Assembly: GCA_001953115.1 (NCBI GenBank) | Contig: LSSL01000252.1 | Coordinates: 1 to 45,859 of the forward strand | From: Smittium mucronatum | Lineage: Eukaryota; Kickxellomycota; Harpellomycetes; Harpellales; Legeriomycetaceae | Direction of reading: 5' to 3' | Length of the DNA: 45,859 nucleotides | The notes under the pieces: generated by a model | What the model saw: the letters and a program-made list of their open reading frames with translations, nothing else | What the model was told of the DNA's origin: nothing | The model's database searches: none | Translations under genes and position numbers: made by a program | Shown: positions 1 through 12,640 of the stretch, one piece after another | How the letters are laid out: every line of letters starts with the position of its first letter | Numbering within the stretch: the first letter of the stretch is position 1

Positions 1-82
1 TTTTATAGCTTAAAATCGGTCGATTTGAGCCGTGATTTTTACCACACGGAAACCGAAAGAGAGCCGTTTTTTGCTATTTAGT

Positions 83-113
83 ACACTTGGTCTGGTATAT
101 TAGTACCAAGTGT
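83..113. repeat. inverted repeat, 9-bp arms
   Basis: Arms acacttggt (83-91) and accaagtgt (105-113) are perfect reverse complements around a 13-base loop. It could form a hairpin or be a protein-binding palindrome. It lies about 700 bp beyond the UBR1 stop codon, so it is unlikely to be the terminator of that gene. Confidence 0.6.
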
Positions 114-258
114 CCACTTTTGAGGTTTAAAGCTTAACTGTTAACTTTTATGGTTTTAAAAAAATTCAAATTTAAAAAATTTACTATAAAATAGATGGAA
201 AAATACTATATAACAATGGCATATACTAAAAAAGACAATGGCATATAGCTTGTTCGTG

Positions 259-637
259 TTTTCTGCTTCGTTTTTTCAAAAAAGGCTAAGGGAAGCAAAA
301 GAGATAATTATAGATCGGTTATTTAGATTTTTTCGATCGGCCAATGATTTTTCAGTTTGAAAAATTCCGCCGGTTTTACAATATTTTTTTAGCCATTTTG
401 ATGTTCCCGTCACTCATGTGCTCATTCGGGATCGGTGAGGGTTTTTGATTAAATCAGCAATCCATGTCTTTGAATTTTTCCATTTGTGAAATGCTCGCTC
501 ACGGGCCACGCTGGTTAGTCCTTTAATGATATTCAATATTTTACCCCCAATCCCCATGTTTCTAAGCTTATATAATAATGATATATGGGGGGTTTTCTAC
601 TTCGTTTTTTCAAAAAATACTAAGGGAATCAAAGGAG
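259..637 (+). repeat. diverged direct repeat pair (259-303, 593-637)
   Basis: Two 45-bp copies in the same orientation begin ttttct(g/a)cttcg, share a ttttttcaaaaaa core and end with aa(a/g)gag. They differ at about six positions, mostly transitions. This looks like an old dispersed or tandem duplication; no coding role is seen. Confidence 0.6.
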
Positions 638-825
638 TTAACAGTTCATTTAGAACTCAATTTAAATTTAAACAAACATTAAAAAATATAATCGGATGGA
701 ATTATTGGTTAAGCTTTTTTAAGAAGAGGGTAAAAACAATAAAGTATTTCATTTGGTAAATTTATTGATGATGAGATATAAATGGGAATGTTTCTGGTAA
801 TTAGATTAAATTATGAAATACAAGT

Positions 826-3800
826 CTATAAAGTCTCCCACCCCCCAATATCGAATATCTCTTCAATTTTTCGAGCAACAGTTATAGATATTTTTTGATT
901 CACAGCCAATCGACGAATATCTTCAAATCTCATTGTATTTAATAACAGAGGTCTACCTCTTTTCAAACCCAGATCAGCTTCCCCGTGAATATCAAGATAT
1001 GGTGCTTGCATAAAACAGCCAATGGAATTATTTAAAAGAAGTAAACCGCATTTTTTAACAGGAAGAAAGAGCCCTGTATTACCACCACATATTTTCAAAT
1101 GATTATTACACTCGCCTACTCCATCTACTAAGCAACAAAAAGTTTGAGTACATACAAACCTTCCACATAAAAGACAAATTGATGGGTCCTGGGGCACAGC
1201 GTTACATTGCATACAATGGGCTTTATAACTATTTTCGAACAAAACTTCAAATCTTCTAGGTATTTTTGTGAGATAGAAAGGAAGTGGCATCTCGACGGGG
1301 ATGGCCATGGTATATCCTGAACCAACGGATACAGGAGAAGTGTGAGCAGATCTAAACTCGGCAAGTTGAGAAACCCATCTTTTAATGATTGCCACTAAGG
1401 GTGCTGAGCTAAATTGTAAAGAAAACACCTTCAAGGGACTAGGAAGTCGCAAAAAATTCCATAAATCCACAAATTCTTGAAAACTGTTGTTTTTGTCAGA
1501 ATTAATGGTATTAGATGTATCAGGTAGTTTTATTCCAAAAACGATAGCAAGGAGCCCAGAAGCCCTCCTCAAAAACGGCATCAAAAGATGGGCTACCAAT
1601 AAAGAAATTGAATACATGGGTGATGATTGGAGGAGAATATTTAATCTAAGTTCCACATTATTTTCATGAGAATTAGGGAAAAGTAAAACACGAGTCCATG
1701 CAACGAGACGGCATATTAGATCATCTATATCCTTGTGAGAGTTCCTAATTCGGGGATCGATTAGTTTAAAAGCATTAAAAAGTTCATCGAATTTGGAAAA
1801 CATTGGAGTCTTGTGTGAAATTGGATCTTCAGTCCATTTATTCTTTTCAGGGTTACTGGTTGGATGAGAAAAAGAGGAACTGTAAATATCACTAGGGATA
1901 TTATTTTTATCATTTGAAGAGAATGCCAGAGGACATAATGTAGATGATATCCTTATAGGAGCACCACCGTAATTACCAGAGACGGAGTCACCGACAGATA
2001 TACAAACTCGTACAATTTCAACGACAAAGAGTAGCCTGACAAGCTGCCAAATGTCGATGCTAAATGGATTCTGAATACTCACGGTTAGTTCTGTTAACAA
2101 AAAGAAAGGGTTCTCCATCAAAAATGGTTTGTTGGGAAGGCCGTTTGGGTCTAGGCCTGTCGGAAATGGTAGTTTGTGAAATTTTGCAAAATTTAAAACT
2201 GATGGACGCAAGGGTTCGATTATTTTCAATAAAGAAGACATCACAGAAAGCTTTATAGATGACATGAAGATTGACGTTGCAACGTCAGTGACTACGATGT
2301 TTTTTTTTGAAATGAAATCTTGATCATAATTTCCGTACTCACTAGATGAACAGAATTCAGTAATAGAAGTTGTATCAGTCAACAGTAAGCTATATTGCTT
2401 TTGGGCAAATTTAGATAGTGCGTGAACAAAAACTAATTGGGAAGATGAAATCCCGTCGACCCAAGTGTTAGAAGGCGAATTTCTTCGTGGATCATCTAAG
2501 TCAAAATTTACAGGAGTAAATGTTCCTCGTGAGCTTATTTCAAGACACATAATGGTTTCCGCAAATAAACGACTAATAAATGACTCAAAGTCATTAGGGG
2601 GGGTGTTGATTGAAATTTTTTTATCAGGACCAGTTTGGTTATTCCTGTTGTTTAAATCGGATTGCCCTAAATTACCATTTAATGATCTTGAATCTTGTCG
2701 ATCATCAAAACTAATTTCATCTGAGGGAATAATTATTTCTTCGAATGCAGGCAATTCCACTGGAGGTAATGGAGTGCTATTAAACCCACGATACCCTCTA
2801 TCAGGATTTAATGTGGGGTGAGGAAATGGAGTTCCCGGACCAAGATTGAGTAGTGGGTTAGTATAATTATTTGAGCTGGAATTAGGGAGCTGTGAAAAAT
2901 CGGGTGTATTGGGTATATTACTGATATGGGCCTGCATAAGACTTTGCCTCCGGATTTGTTCAGAAAGACTCAGAGAGTTTGCTGGATTTTCAAATGGCAG
3001 ATGATCATTATCAACACTCTCAGGATTACTGCTCAGTTCGCTACTATCGCGAGCATTGATCGCATTTATGCCGTCGTTTTGAAATTTAGAGCTACTATTT
3101 GACTTATTAAAATCATCAGAAATATCGGTAAGAATGCCACTTTTGGATGAAGAAAATTCGATCCCGGCTTTAACAATGTGACTGAACACTTTAGAACTGG
3201 GAAGTCCTATCTTTTTGTCGCCCTGGATTATTTTTGCAACACTAGAAATTTGCTTATAAATAATTTTATAGGAAGAGAGTTGAGACAAAATAGCATCCTG
3301 TCCCAAAAACTGCTCATTTCTTATATGGGAATTCAAATCAAACCCTGTCAGTCTATGTACAGTCTCCTCAAATGTATCAAAATCATTCTGTATTTGGTCA
3401 ACTTCTAGACTTTGAGGAGCATTGCTGAAGACATTCTGAACATTGACTCCGGAATGACCAGGCCAAGGGGGGCTTCCTGCTGTAGCATGAGTCACCACAG
3501 AACCTATTGACTCGAGTTGTGACCATGAGAAGTTTTCAGGATTGCCTTCCAAATTCCGATTTTGGACTAAATTGGTGGGATTATCTGTTTGGTTCTGAAA
3601 GCCTAAGTTAATCTGGTTTAAAGCTGGAGAATTTGTGGACAAATTGTTATTATTGGTACTCAGATTGGAGTTTATACCTAATCCAGATCCGATTAAAGGA
3701 AAGTTCAAACTAAGATTCCTTGCAATTAGGTTATCTGGTTGATTTTCAGATAGATTTAAGATAGGGTTATGATAATTATTTCTAGACTCTGAATCTGAGT

Positions 3801-6800
3801 AATTGTCATCCACAGCTAAATGTCTCTTTTTACTATTTCTGGGTAAAGGCTTCAAAATTTTTTGGATTCTGGAAACATGAGTACGCCACTCGGGGGATAC
3901 TGAAAATATGTATAAATAAATAGGCATTATCATTCTCCATTCATTTATATCTAGCTCCGATCCAAAACCTCCACGGTTCCCGATCATTAAATGCTTGATA
4001 GAGCTCCAGCCTTCAGTATACCCATGCGTAGTCCTATTCACGATATCATAAGGCCATCTTATTGGAGGTATTCTCATAGTACGAATTTGGGTATTATCAA
4101 AATTGTAACTATCAAAACCCATGTTTCGATTAACAAAACTTCCACTACGAAACATATGAGCTCCATTTCCTATATTCTCTAATTCGTGAGATGACTGTGG
4201 GAAATTGGTGCTATCCATGCGAGAAGAAATTGGTCTTGAATCTTTGAAATTATCGGTCTCGTTTCTTCGCTCCTTTGAGCTGGAAGGTTCGGAAAAAATA
4301 TCGTATTCAGAATTCTTTTGGGAAGCTATGTGAGTTTTCGGATCAACATAATTTTGGAGTTTTGCAAATACAGACCCCAACTCATTATTAAGCCAATCAG
4401 GATCAATAAATTCGAATGTCTCGGCGGAAGGAGGCTGTTTAATCTCTTCAATAGTCGGATTAAAATCCATTTCTGGTAAAATTGGAAGCAAAAAATTTCC
4501 CAAGCTATTACATAAAGGGCATAGAAATTCCAATCTTTCAAGTGATTCAGGATGATTGCGAGTAGGTTGTCGCTGGTGCTTGGTTTTTATCTCATTACAA
4601 TACTGCTCAAAGCACTTTTGATGCATTAAATGGCCACATGAACTAGAAAACGACCCTTTATCTCTGTAATGAGGGGGGAAACCACCTAATCCGGAATATG
4701 CGCCCATTGACATTGATGTATCTTTATAAAGAAAAGACAAATCATTGATGTCAGTTGGATCGTTTGAGTTTTTAAATTCGAAATCGCCAAAATCCTTTTC
4801 CTCAAGCTTCTCAACTTCAAATTTTTGACCAGATGGTCCTGTTTCAGATATATCAGCTTTGATATAAGAGTTGATTGTTTGCAAAGATTCATCATTATTT
4901 AATGAAAAAGGTTGGTCGAGGATTTCCATAACATGCTCTGTCGAGTTTAATGGTGCAAGACGTAGAATGTAGGTTGATTGCATTAGGGCTAGAACTCCGT
5001 ATGGTTTAGAATGATTACACTCATCTTGACAGACTATGCAAACACCAACGGGTAAATTCAATTCTGATTTATATATCTTCTTGGTTGAATTTTTTGTTTC
5101 ATGATAAAGTCTAACATCACAGCCAGAAGAATTTGAAATATTTTGTTGTGTATTATCTCCATGAGAATTAATCAACAAGGATTCCCCTTTACCTTTATCA
5201 AAAACATCATTATCTGTCCGAGGAAAATCGATGTTCATGTTATCATCAAAATCTTCAATATGAATATTTTTATCTGGTTTATCTTGTTCAGAATTGCAAT
5301 ACATTTCTTCATCTGATGATAAGTCGTCGAATCCTTTATTATTTTCCATAAATTGATTTTGCATTATAGCGAAATCTGCTTTTATCTTTTCTTGACGTGC
5401 TCTAGCCGCCTCCTTTTTCCTAGTTTCCTCTTGGAAATCTTTTCCGGGCTCTGAATCGGAAAGAAGTTTTCCTGAAGATCTCAAGGTGTCGTTGTAGCTA
5501 ATGATCCAGCTTTCAACTAGCTTGCTACCTTTTTTAAACTCCGAAATTATAAAGTCCAATCTGTCGAACCATACACGGGCCTCAATCCTGTTTCTGATTG
5601 ATATAATCAATCCGAGTAAGCAAAGAGATGATTCTGGAGTAAATGAATATTTTTGCTCTATAGAATGCTTCCATAAACCATTACAGTCATCAAAGCCATA
5701 CCTTAGTGAGCTTGAAATATTACCAATGCTTCCATCCAACAATGCAATAATTATTAATTGAAGTGTTTCATCAATGATAGATGAATGAAGAAGCTTTAGA
5801 TCTGCTGATGTGGAATTATACAAGGAAAAAAACAAAATCTGACAAGCAAGTGGAGTGTGGAGTACAAACCCAAGATTTTTAAAAGGTCCAGAATCAATCG
5901 GGATAAGTTTGGGTATAATTATTGGCTTATATTTTTTTGAAAACTCTGAGTCTGCTGATTTTTCAGACCGTTTTTTAAGTCTTGAAAGAAGAATTTCTTC
6001 AGCCTCCTCACGTTGATTTCTAGTGAAATGAATAAAATATGGATCAACCTCCTCTAAATACTCATCCTTTAATTCATACATCCCAGTGTCATTAATCGAT
6101 ACAGGGGGTCGATATTGAGTTAACTCTACCAAAAAATTATCAAACTGTGGGTGTTCGGCCAATCTTTCAGGGATCTTTTTAGTGAGCTCAGAATATGAAG
6201 TAAGAGATAAACAACCATGGACTATTTCTCTTCTTGAAAGATCCTTACTGCCCTTTCCAGATGCCACATTTCTGTCAGATATTAATACAATTAATAGACT
6301 TAAAAACTCTTCGGCCAATTCTACAGATCTAGGATTTTGGTTCTCTTGGTGCCCATCAATAAGAAAAGGTTGGCCCCTGAAATATTCAAAAAGCTCGAAA
6401 CGATCAATTATGGAAATTAATATGTGATCGGAATCTGGCCAAATGCTCAAAAAAAATTGTATTAGAAATATGTCTTGGTCATAAGTGTTTTCTCTAAGCG
6501 AAATTTCGCGATAGTGGTGAGCTTGGCTTCTAACTACAATTCCATTTCGTACCCACATTCTGGCACGGATCTGAGCCATCAATACTATTACTCTAATTGA
6601 ATAATCAACAATACGCAATAAAAATATTTCGGAAAGGGAGATATCGTAACTTGATAAATTTGTTCCATTATCTAATTCGGGTCTATCGAATGAAAATAAT
6701 AAATCCCTAATGTTATCAAATTCATATTTCTGTACAGAAGAGTCATCAAGCAACTCTATATGTCGAAACAAGTTGGCCAAAAACCAATTTAGTGGATGGT

Positions 6801-9541
6801 GAAAACTAATGGGATTTTGGCTAACAGAATATTTGACGACTTTGTAAGAGTTTCCCCATAGAGTAGATCTTTCATGAATTTCGAACGGTAGATATTCAAC
6901 ATCTTCCAAAGGACGGTATTGAGAGTCGTTTGAGTAAGGGCTGTTCTTTAATATATATGCAGTGTTTTCTTCAGACAAATTATCTATTCTTCTGGTAAGC
7001 TTCCTTAGTGTTCCTCTAATTGCTAAAAACAACTCTTTTGGAGACTCAAGATAGCAATCAGCAAATTGTCTACAGCTTTTAGCAACTTGTAAAGTTACAT
7101 TGAAAGCATGAACCCAAGTATCATCTTCGAATTCGACGTGGGAATTAATAGCACGTTTGTTTGGGCTCATTCCTTGAAACAGTGATATGAAACCAAGATA
7201 AACGTTCAAAATCTGCTTCTCAGATGCTATCCACTGAGGCACAGATAAAGCAGAGGAAAGATACCTCATATCGTGAAATATGTGAAAGTATCTTCTATTT
7301 CTAAATGATTCGGTGTTGCACAATATTATACCATGGTTTTGAAGATATTTTGGAGTTGGTTTTATAAAGAATTTTTTTAATATTCTTAAAACAGTGTATA
7401 AAAACCCATAATCTCGAACCAATGCTACTGATAAAGTAGGAACAGTAAATAATTGAACGGAAAATAGAAGAACCGAATGTTCAGGACCTTGATCTTCAAT
7501 TAGAAAGGCCTTAGTCAGACGGGGGTAGTTCCTTCCAAAAGATAGAGCCATTAGCAGTTTGAAGTCTTGACTCAACATCATGGTTGCCATATATAGCTCC
7601 CTAAGCCCACTTCTAACTTCTTTCCATAATTGTAGATCTACAATTAAAAACCAATCCAGCCTGAATCTTTCTGGCTTATCCCAAAGTTTCTCCATGCATT
7701 TGCTATTGATAACTTTACCTATTAAAGAGATTTTAGACTGTGGAATATTTGAGAATGTTGCAGCTTTCCCTGAAGTTTGAATTATGGGTAAATTTCCATA
7801 GTTATTAGATTGAGCATTATTACTTTGAAATATTTGGTTTGGATAACCTTGATATGAAAGAGATGCTCCAAAAGAATCGCGATTATTGTTATCAGTGAGA
7901 TTAAATGGAATAGGGCTGTTTATTGACTGAATAGCAGATTGAGGGTTTTTGATAGAGTTGTAGCTTTCATGGCTTCTGTTGTTTGTGCTTTGGATAGAAT
8001 TTGAATAAACATCAATGTCCATTCCGGGGTCAACAACACATTCGTCAAAATTGTCATTTTTGTCAAAATTATTGCTTTCATCAAAATCTCTAGTCAGCTC
8101 GGATGTAATTATGTTTCGTAATATATAATTATTGGACAATTCTTCCCAAGGACTACTTAGCTGTTTGCAGATATCTTTTCTGATACAGATATTGGCATTG
8201 CTATTACAAACTTTAGATAAGGCTCGGAATTTGAAACAGGCAAGATCACGAATCCAAATCAGAAGAGAAGCGGCCAGTTGTTCTCTGAATACATCCCGGG
8301 CAGAACGTATAGATACGTTTAAAGATACTCTCCTCATGTAACCTGAAATCCTAAGGAGCTCTTTTATACTCCTTGAAATAGCAATGACATCACGACCCTA
8401 TAATTGTTTGCCAAAAAGTCCACAAGAGTAGTTCAGATTTTCCGAAAAGAAATAGCAATAATAAAAATTAGAATAAATGGAGGTAGAATTGAGGGAAGGA
8501 AAATAGGTAATTTCAATGTATGAAAGCTTAAGAAAGTATAAAAGGGAAAATATATGTAAAAGCATTACATGTGAATCGACATTTTTAACCATATTTCTGG
8601 CAGTTTTTATGTCACAGTCTAGAGCATCTTGTATTACATCTATGACATCTTGAAAACTATGGGTTTCGTCATTCCATAAAACGATGGCAAAAAGATCTTG
8701 CGCTTTTTCTTCGTTTAAAATAAGGTCAATTTTGCGGGAGTCCTCTAGTATCTGTTTTTCGTCTAATTTGGAGTTATTAGGTATCGGGGAAGTAGCAAAG
8801 GTAACCAACATGAATTCAAGAACTGCACGAATAGTTCCGGCTATTGAATTCAATAAAAGTTCAGGAACTACATCGCTTTCGTACCCAGGAATGCCAACAG
8901 AATTACTGAATTGGATTATTGGTTCTATACCTGCAGCTTTTAAGACATCCAGGCTGGCATGGTACCTGCAATTAAGAGGGAGTTTCCATGCTTCCGAATC
9001 TCCACAATCACAACAACCTCCAGTTCCAGAATTGATACTAAAAGACGTATCATGACCATCGTGATTGGTTGCATGGAAACATCGAGTACACAGGACACAG
9101 GTATCATCTATAGCACAAGTTCTAAGAAAAATGAAGATTTCAGGAAATTGAGAATTTGAAGGGAAAGACAAGAAAAATAAGAGAATAAACTTAAATAAAA
9201 ATGAAAATTGAGAAGGATTCATACTTGCAACGATATACACCCTCGCCTCTTCTAAATACATGACCACACAGTTGGCCTCTTCTGACCTCGGTATATTCAA
9301 TGAGTTCGACGTTTTTTTCTTGATTTTCATCCCTTGGGGCACCGCCTGTATTTTCATCGATAATAACTAGTTTGGATAATCTAGGATCACGCCCCAATAG
9401 ATACCAATTAGCCATATTTATGAGTTCTTTTCTGGAATTTTTATTAAAAGTATAGTTATATCTTCTTGGTGAATCTTTTAATTCCCTAGAGAGGGAATCA
9501 AAAACGTATTGTTCAGAGAAGTCATTTCGAACTTCCTCCAT
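826..9541 (-). CDS. UBR1-type E3 ubiquitin-protein ligase (N-recognin), 3 exons
   Basis: Recognises destabilising N-terminal residues and ubiquitinates the protein with a RAD6-class E2 (N-degron pathway; known for the family). Exons: 9541-9225, 9121-8569, 8397-826; introns of 103 and 171 bp are GT-AG, and splicing rebuilds conserved motifs, giving about 2813 aa. Start: first in-frame ATG (MEEVRND). Domains seen: UBR box about 91-160, opening CGHVFRRGE and continuing YRC-KTC-AIDDTCVLC across intron 1, ending NCRYH; ClpS-like type-2 N-degron domain about 246-300 (WNDETHSF), split by intron 2; middle region with GMYELKDEY near 1060; RING-H2 with CIVC near 1409, CGHLMH near 1543, CPLC near 1580; C-terminal Cys-rich autoinhibitory (UBLC-like) domain from about 2686 (CMQC, CLLC) to GGWETL. 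It is far longer than yeast (about 1950) or human (about 1750) UBR1 because of Asn/Ser-rich inserts at about 410-510, inside the RING, and between the RING and the C-terminus. No break is seen. Confidence 0.96.
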
Positions 9542-10900
9542 TTTTCGATGGATAATGAATTTCGAAACGAAATTATAAATCAAAGAGGTTAAAAAATAAG
9601 ATAGATCTATGAGAAATCAAGATGATATTTTTTAATGAGAACGATTTTATAACCAATAGTGTTGATAATCCGCAGGAGCAATGGGGTTTGGGATAAGGTA
9701 TCTTTTTGATGATAAGAATTGAAAATATTATATGCAACGGATTCAATAACAGTATTTTGATTGATTTTTTGGTATAAAATGAAGTGATTTCGTCTGATGA
9801 ATCTATGCATGAAATTTATATGTGATTGAACGATCAAACCAGATAAATAATCAAAATTTAAGCTATATCTAAATTAAAATAGTTAATCTAGCTCGTAAGC
9901 CTTTATTTATAAATGAAAAGGAAATTTTCACTGGAATTTAAAGACGAATTTAAACTTATATTAGTGAGAAAGTAAATCTAGTGGCAAACTAATACTAATG
10001 GGATTGGATTTATAAATCGAGTACAGACATTTCGTGTAACTAATGAACCCTATTGTGAAAAGTAGATTAATGATAGAATTGAGGCGTAAATAAAACCTGT
10101 AAAATTAATTCTGCTTAGCATTCTTATGCCTTGAAAATCACTACTCTTTTGCTAGCTAAATTATTAACTCTACTTCTTTATTTGGATTTGCCTTCTCACC
10201 CCTCTTTCCTCTTTTAGTATGAAGTTTCTAAAGTGTGCACTCATTTATTAAACCATCATTTGATTCGATAAATCCTACCAATGATCATCTATCTAGCTAT
10301 AGAAATTAAATTGGGCAAATGATATTAAGAGATGTTGAGTGGTTTATGTATTCACCGTATGATCAATAAAACACAAATGAATAAATCAAAATCCAGCAGT
10401 GGCTGATACCAATTTTGGACTGATGATGCAGCATTTTGCGTTCAGATGAAGACATTTCCCTGTTCCGCTTCCCTCTTAATCCTTCTCTGCGCAAAATTTT
10501 CCAAAACCACTTTGCCTACAAAACCTGCCAATTACAACTCGTTTTTATATATACTTGAATTATATTGGGTATATGTAATCATTCTCTGTGACTTCTGAAA
10601 ACGGATGTTACTTTTTCACTATTATGATAGGTTTATTTGAAACAAACCCTATTAACCTCCAACAATTGGGTCAACCTTCCACACGTACTTTCTATCAGAT
10701 GATCATCCAGAAAAGGTCAGATCAATCCCTTCGGATCTGGAGTCCCCAGCTCCTATTTCCACATCCTATCAACTGCATTAAAAAATAATTAATACAATTA
10801 TTAGAATGCAGTATTTTTTATATACGCCTATTTTGTTTAAAAATGAGTGCCGTTTTTTTTTTACCATAAGATCAATCCTATCATAAGTCTAAAATGAACT
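9542..10900. other. UBR1 upstream region; no gene seen
   Basis: This is the 5' side of the minus-strand UBR1 gene, so promoter and 5' UTR should lie just above 9541. I see no clear TATA box or other element that I would call. The piece at about 10130-10770 is less AT-rich than its surroundings and contains pyrimidine-rich runs, but its open frames (for example 10588-10788) show no domain. Treat as intergenic. Confidence 0.5.
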
Positions 10901-10947
10901 GGACTTGTAAGTGTAAAATATATTCTTTTCTATTCGGTCACTTTTCC

Positions 10948-12640
10948 TTTGATGGCCGGTGATACAAAAATGGTCCTCATTTTCGGTCAATAAAAATATT
11001 TGATAGAAAAAGTAAATAATAATTGGTCTACTCATTAAAATCCATGAATAGTTAAGCTTATTTCTACAAACAGATTATTAATACATTTTTGGTTCTGGAA
11101 AGAATTAATTGATAAATGTCCTAATCCTGATCTAATCCAATTGTTTCTTCCATTATTAATTATTTAACCGTTTCTGGTCCGATGGTACAAAAATGGTTTT
11201 ATTTTTCCGTCAATGTAGGTATTAGATTGATATATATTTATACCATTGGATTAATGAAAAATCCACGCCAAATATACATTTTAATATATACAAATAGGTG
11301 TGAGGAATGTATTTAGACCACAAAAGGGTAGCAAACAAAACGAGAAAATCAAATAGATACACTAATTCATCTAATGGATCAGGAAACTTTTCCTATGAAA
11401 GCGCCTGGAGTGAAAGAATCTCCAATTTGAACATTTGGATATTAAGAATGCCACCTATTGGTTTAATCTAATTACAAAGCTATTACTAATTTACCTATTG
11501 TAAATTTTTGTAAAAACTGACCTATAACTTATTGAGGAAAAAAAGCATCTGGTTTGTCTGGGAATATTTCATATTAGTGTTTATATTGAATGATATTTTG
11601 CGCTTCTTGGCCTAAAATGGTTATATAAAGCTATTATAAACTATAGCTTTATACTTGATTAGCTTGAATAATTTTTATCATTTGTTATTAAAAAATTATG
11701 GTGAAATATAGAAGTCCCTCTCATTCTGAAAAGCGGAGTCGAAGTCATGATTGGCACTTTCCAATTTAATACAATATTTTTGAAACCGCCAAATATATAT
11801 TTTAAATTAACCCCTTCGCAGAAAAAAAATATATTGAGCTCCCATTTGTTTCAATTCACCATTTCAAACTGAAATTAAAGGATATTGATCCAATTGTAAC
11901 ATTTTTTTAAAGACAGTGTGTCCGTATGGGAGATTCTCTTTGAGAGTAGACGTTTTAAAGTTAAATTTTTACCAGCATCTTAGTTTGAAAATTCAAGACT
12001 AAAATAATGTAAAAACTATTGGATGGGCAAGAATCGGAAAATAAAAAAGTTATTCTTAATTGACAAAATTCGGAAATTTCATTAGAGCCTGCATTTTTTA
12101 TATTTTTATTTTTTTGGTGAAATAAATTCATATGTAGCCAATGGTTTAAGCAGCAGAATGAAACCTGGTCTTAACAAGAATCCCCTAAATACCACTGTAG
12201 AGTTTGTAATAAAAATGTTGCTTGGTCTCTCAGTTTTATAAAACCATAGTTTTTTAGCAATTCCTACCTATTGGTAAAATTCTACCAGTATTAATTCTTT
12301 TATCCCCAGTTCATTATCTTGCGTCATTATTTATGTTTAATTATTACACTAATTTGATTTTCACCATTGATAAAATTACTATGTATTGGTTACAATTGCT
12401 ACACTTTAGATACCGAATTGTTTACTATTTAACAAATGAGAGTATATGGCATTTCGTCCACGAGAGATATATTGTTTTCAGGGCCTGAGGTGCAAAGCCG
12501 ATTTTCTTTTTTGGCCAATAAATCCAATTTATAGCTCATGTCTTTATAATTAGTTTGACTTTTTTCTTATAATTCAATAGAAAATTTTTAACTTCACAAA
12601 TAGAAGCTTAATACATTTTCTGGTCAGGAAAAAAATTAAA
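10948..12640 (+). repeat. decayed dispersed repeat family, three direct copies
   Basis: Copy A (about 10948-11110) and copy C (about 12488-12640) align along about 150 bp. Both have a gatacaaaaatgg- or gtgcaaagccga-type start, then ggtcaataaa or ggccaataaa, and about 118 bp further on taatacattttt-ggttctgg or taatacattttctggtcagg. Copy B (about 11171-11229) matches only the first part, with the shared string gtacaaaaatgg. Identity is low and AT drift is evident. No coding capacity or terminal repeats are visible. Confidence 0.5.

Larger units (their letters stand above)
1..825. other. 3' flank of UBR1, no supported gene
   Basis: No coding region can be supported here. A short open frame at 526-759 has no recognisable domain and overlaps a diverged direct repeat. 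The stretch contains a 13-bp direct repeat (acaatggcatata at 213-225 and 235-247), a 45-bp diverged direct repeat (259-303 and 593-637) and a 9-bp inverted repeat at 83-113. The last bases before 826 should contain the UBR1 3' UTR, which is transcribed leftwards, but I could not fix a poly(A) site. Confidence 0.5.

Noticed and set aside
526..759. 77-codon open frame at the left end
   Set aside because: No recognisable domain, AT-biased composition and overlap with a diverged direct repeat. Length is not surprising.
8684..9055. Plus-strand open frame of 123 codons opposite UBR1 exon 2
   Set aside because: It is the antisense shadow of the conserved UBR-box and linker coding region.
9191..9583. 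Upstream extension of UBR1 beginning at 9583
   Set aside because: That position is a TTG codon, not ATG. The first true ATG in frame is at 9541.
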